A stretch of DNA of 14,029 nucleotides from CAWBRT01 sp050015355 (GTDB lineage: Bacteria > Acidobacteriota > Terriglobia > Terriglobales > Acidobacteriaceae): contig JBEKBO010000120.1 in the NCBI GenBank assembly GCA_050015355.1, positions 1 through 14,029 on the forward strand, written 5' to 3'. How positions within the stretch are numbered: the stretch's first letter is position 1; the number at the start of each line of letters is the position of its first letter. Shown piece by piece: positions 13,962-14,029 of this stretch. The notes beneath the pieces are model-generated. The model was not told the origin of the DNA, ran no database searches, and saw only the letters and a program-made list of their open reading frames with translations. Both the position numbers and the translations under genes were made by a program.

Positions 13962-14029
13962 ATGACCGACGCCCAGGTCGAGAAGTGCGTAAGGCGCTTG
14001 CAACAGTTTCTGGCAGATCTGCTGGAACC
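13962..14029 (+). CDS. Start of a gene cut by the right edge, unknown product
   Basis: Twenty-two full codons are visible, beginning MTDAQVEKCVRRLQQFLADL, predicted to be one amphipathic helix. This is too short to identify. The frame is open to the end of the window, and a well-placed promoter with its start point at the ATG supports it. No ribosome binding site is seen. Confidence 0.45.
   Translation, partial: MTDAQVEKCVRRLQQFLADLLE

Overview
The window comes from a GC-rich, Gram-negative-type bacterium. The gene set fits Acidobacteriota best: a membrane-anchored Rieske/cytochrome b module with a multihaem cytochrome c, a cytidylate kinase-like/BON fusion, and secreted low-complexity proteins. 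A deltaproteobacterium cannot be excluded. No tRNA, rRNA, CRISPR array or complete insertion sequence was seen.

Region 1 (1-2792, minus strand) is a two-component system. The sensor kinase carries two CxxCH haem c motifs in its extracytoplasmic domain and a cysteine-rich PAS domain. Its stop overlaps the start of an NtrC-type sigma-54 response regulator (ATGA), which runs off the left edge.

Region 2 (2793-2993) is the divergent control region. It holds alternating inverted repeats (2849-2875) and a good -24/-12 sigma-54 promoter (2947-2962) pointing right, just before a strong Shine-Dalgarno sequence.

Region 3 (2994-6667, plus strand) is a tightly packed respiratory operon. In order it encodes a small anchored protein, a cyclic-nucleotide-binding-fold protein without an HTH, a Rieske Fe-S protein, a full-length fused cytochrome b with b6-type haem spacing, and a nonahaem cytochrome c with a C-terminal membrane anchor. 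Together these look like a quinol:cytochrome c oxidoreductase with its own electron-accepting cytochrome. The most interesting hypothesis in the window is that the haem-sensing kinase and sigma-54 regulator switch this complex on through the adjacent promoter.

Region 4 (6668-9123) is gene-poor. It has a cytidylate kinase-like protein fused to a BON domain (minus), a stretch with five inverted repeats, a good promoter followed by a 39-residue hydrophobic mini-protein, and a small secreted-protein gene whose best ribosome binding site serves the wrong reading frame.

Region 5 (9124-14029) has a large secreted coiled-coil protein of unknown function (minus). Divergent from it are three tandem paralogues: secreted proteins with C-terminal TPR-like helices and clear signs of duplication and local sequence exchange. 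A new gene, possibly leaderless, starts at the right edge.
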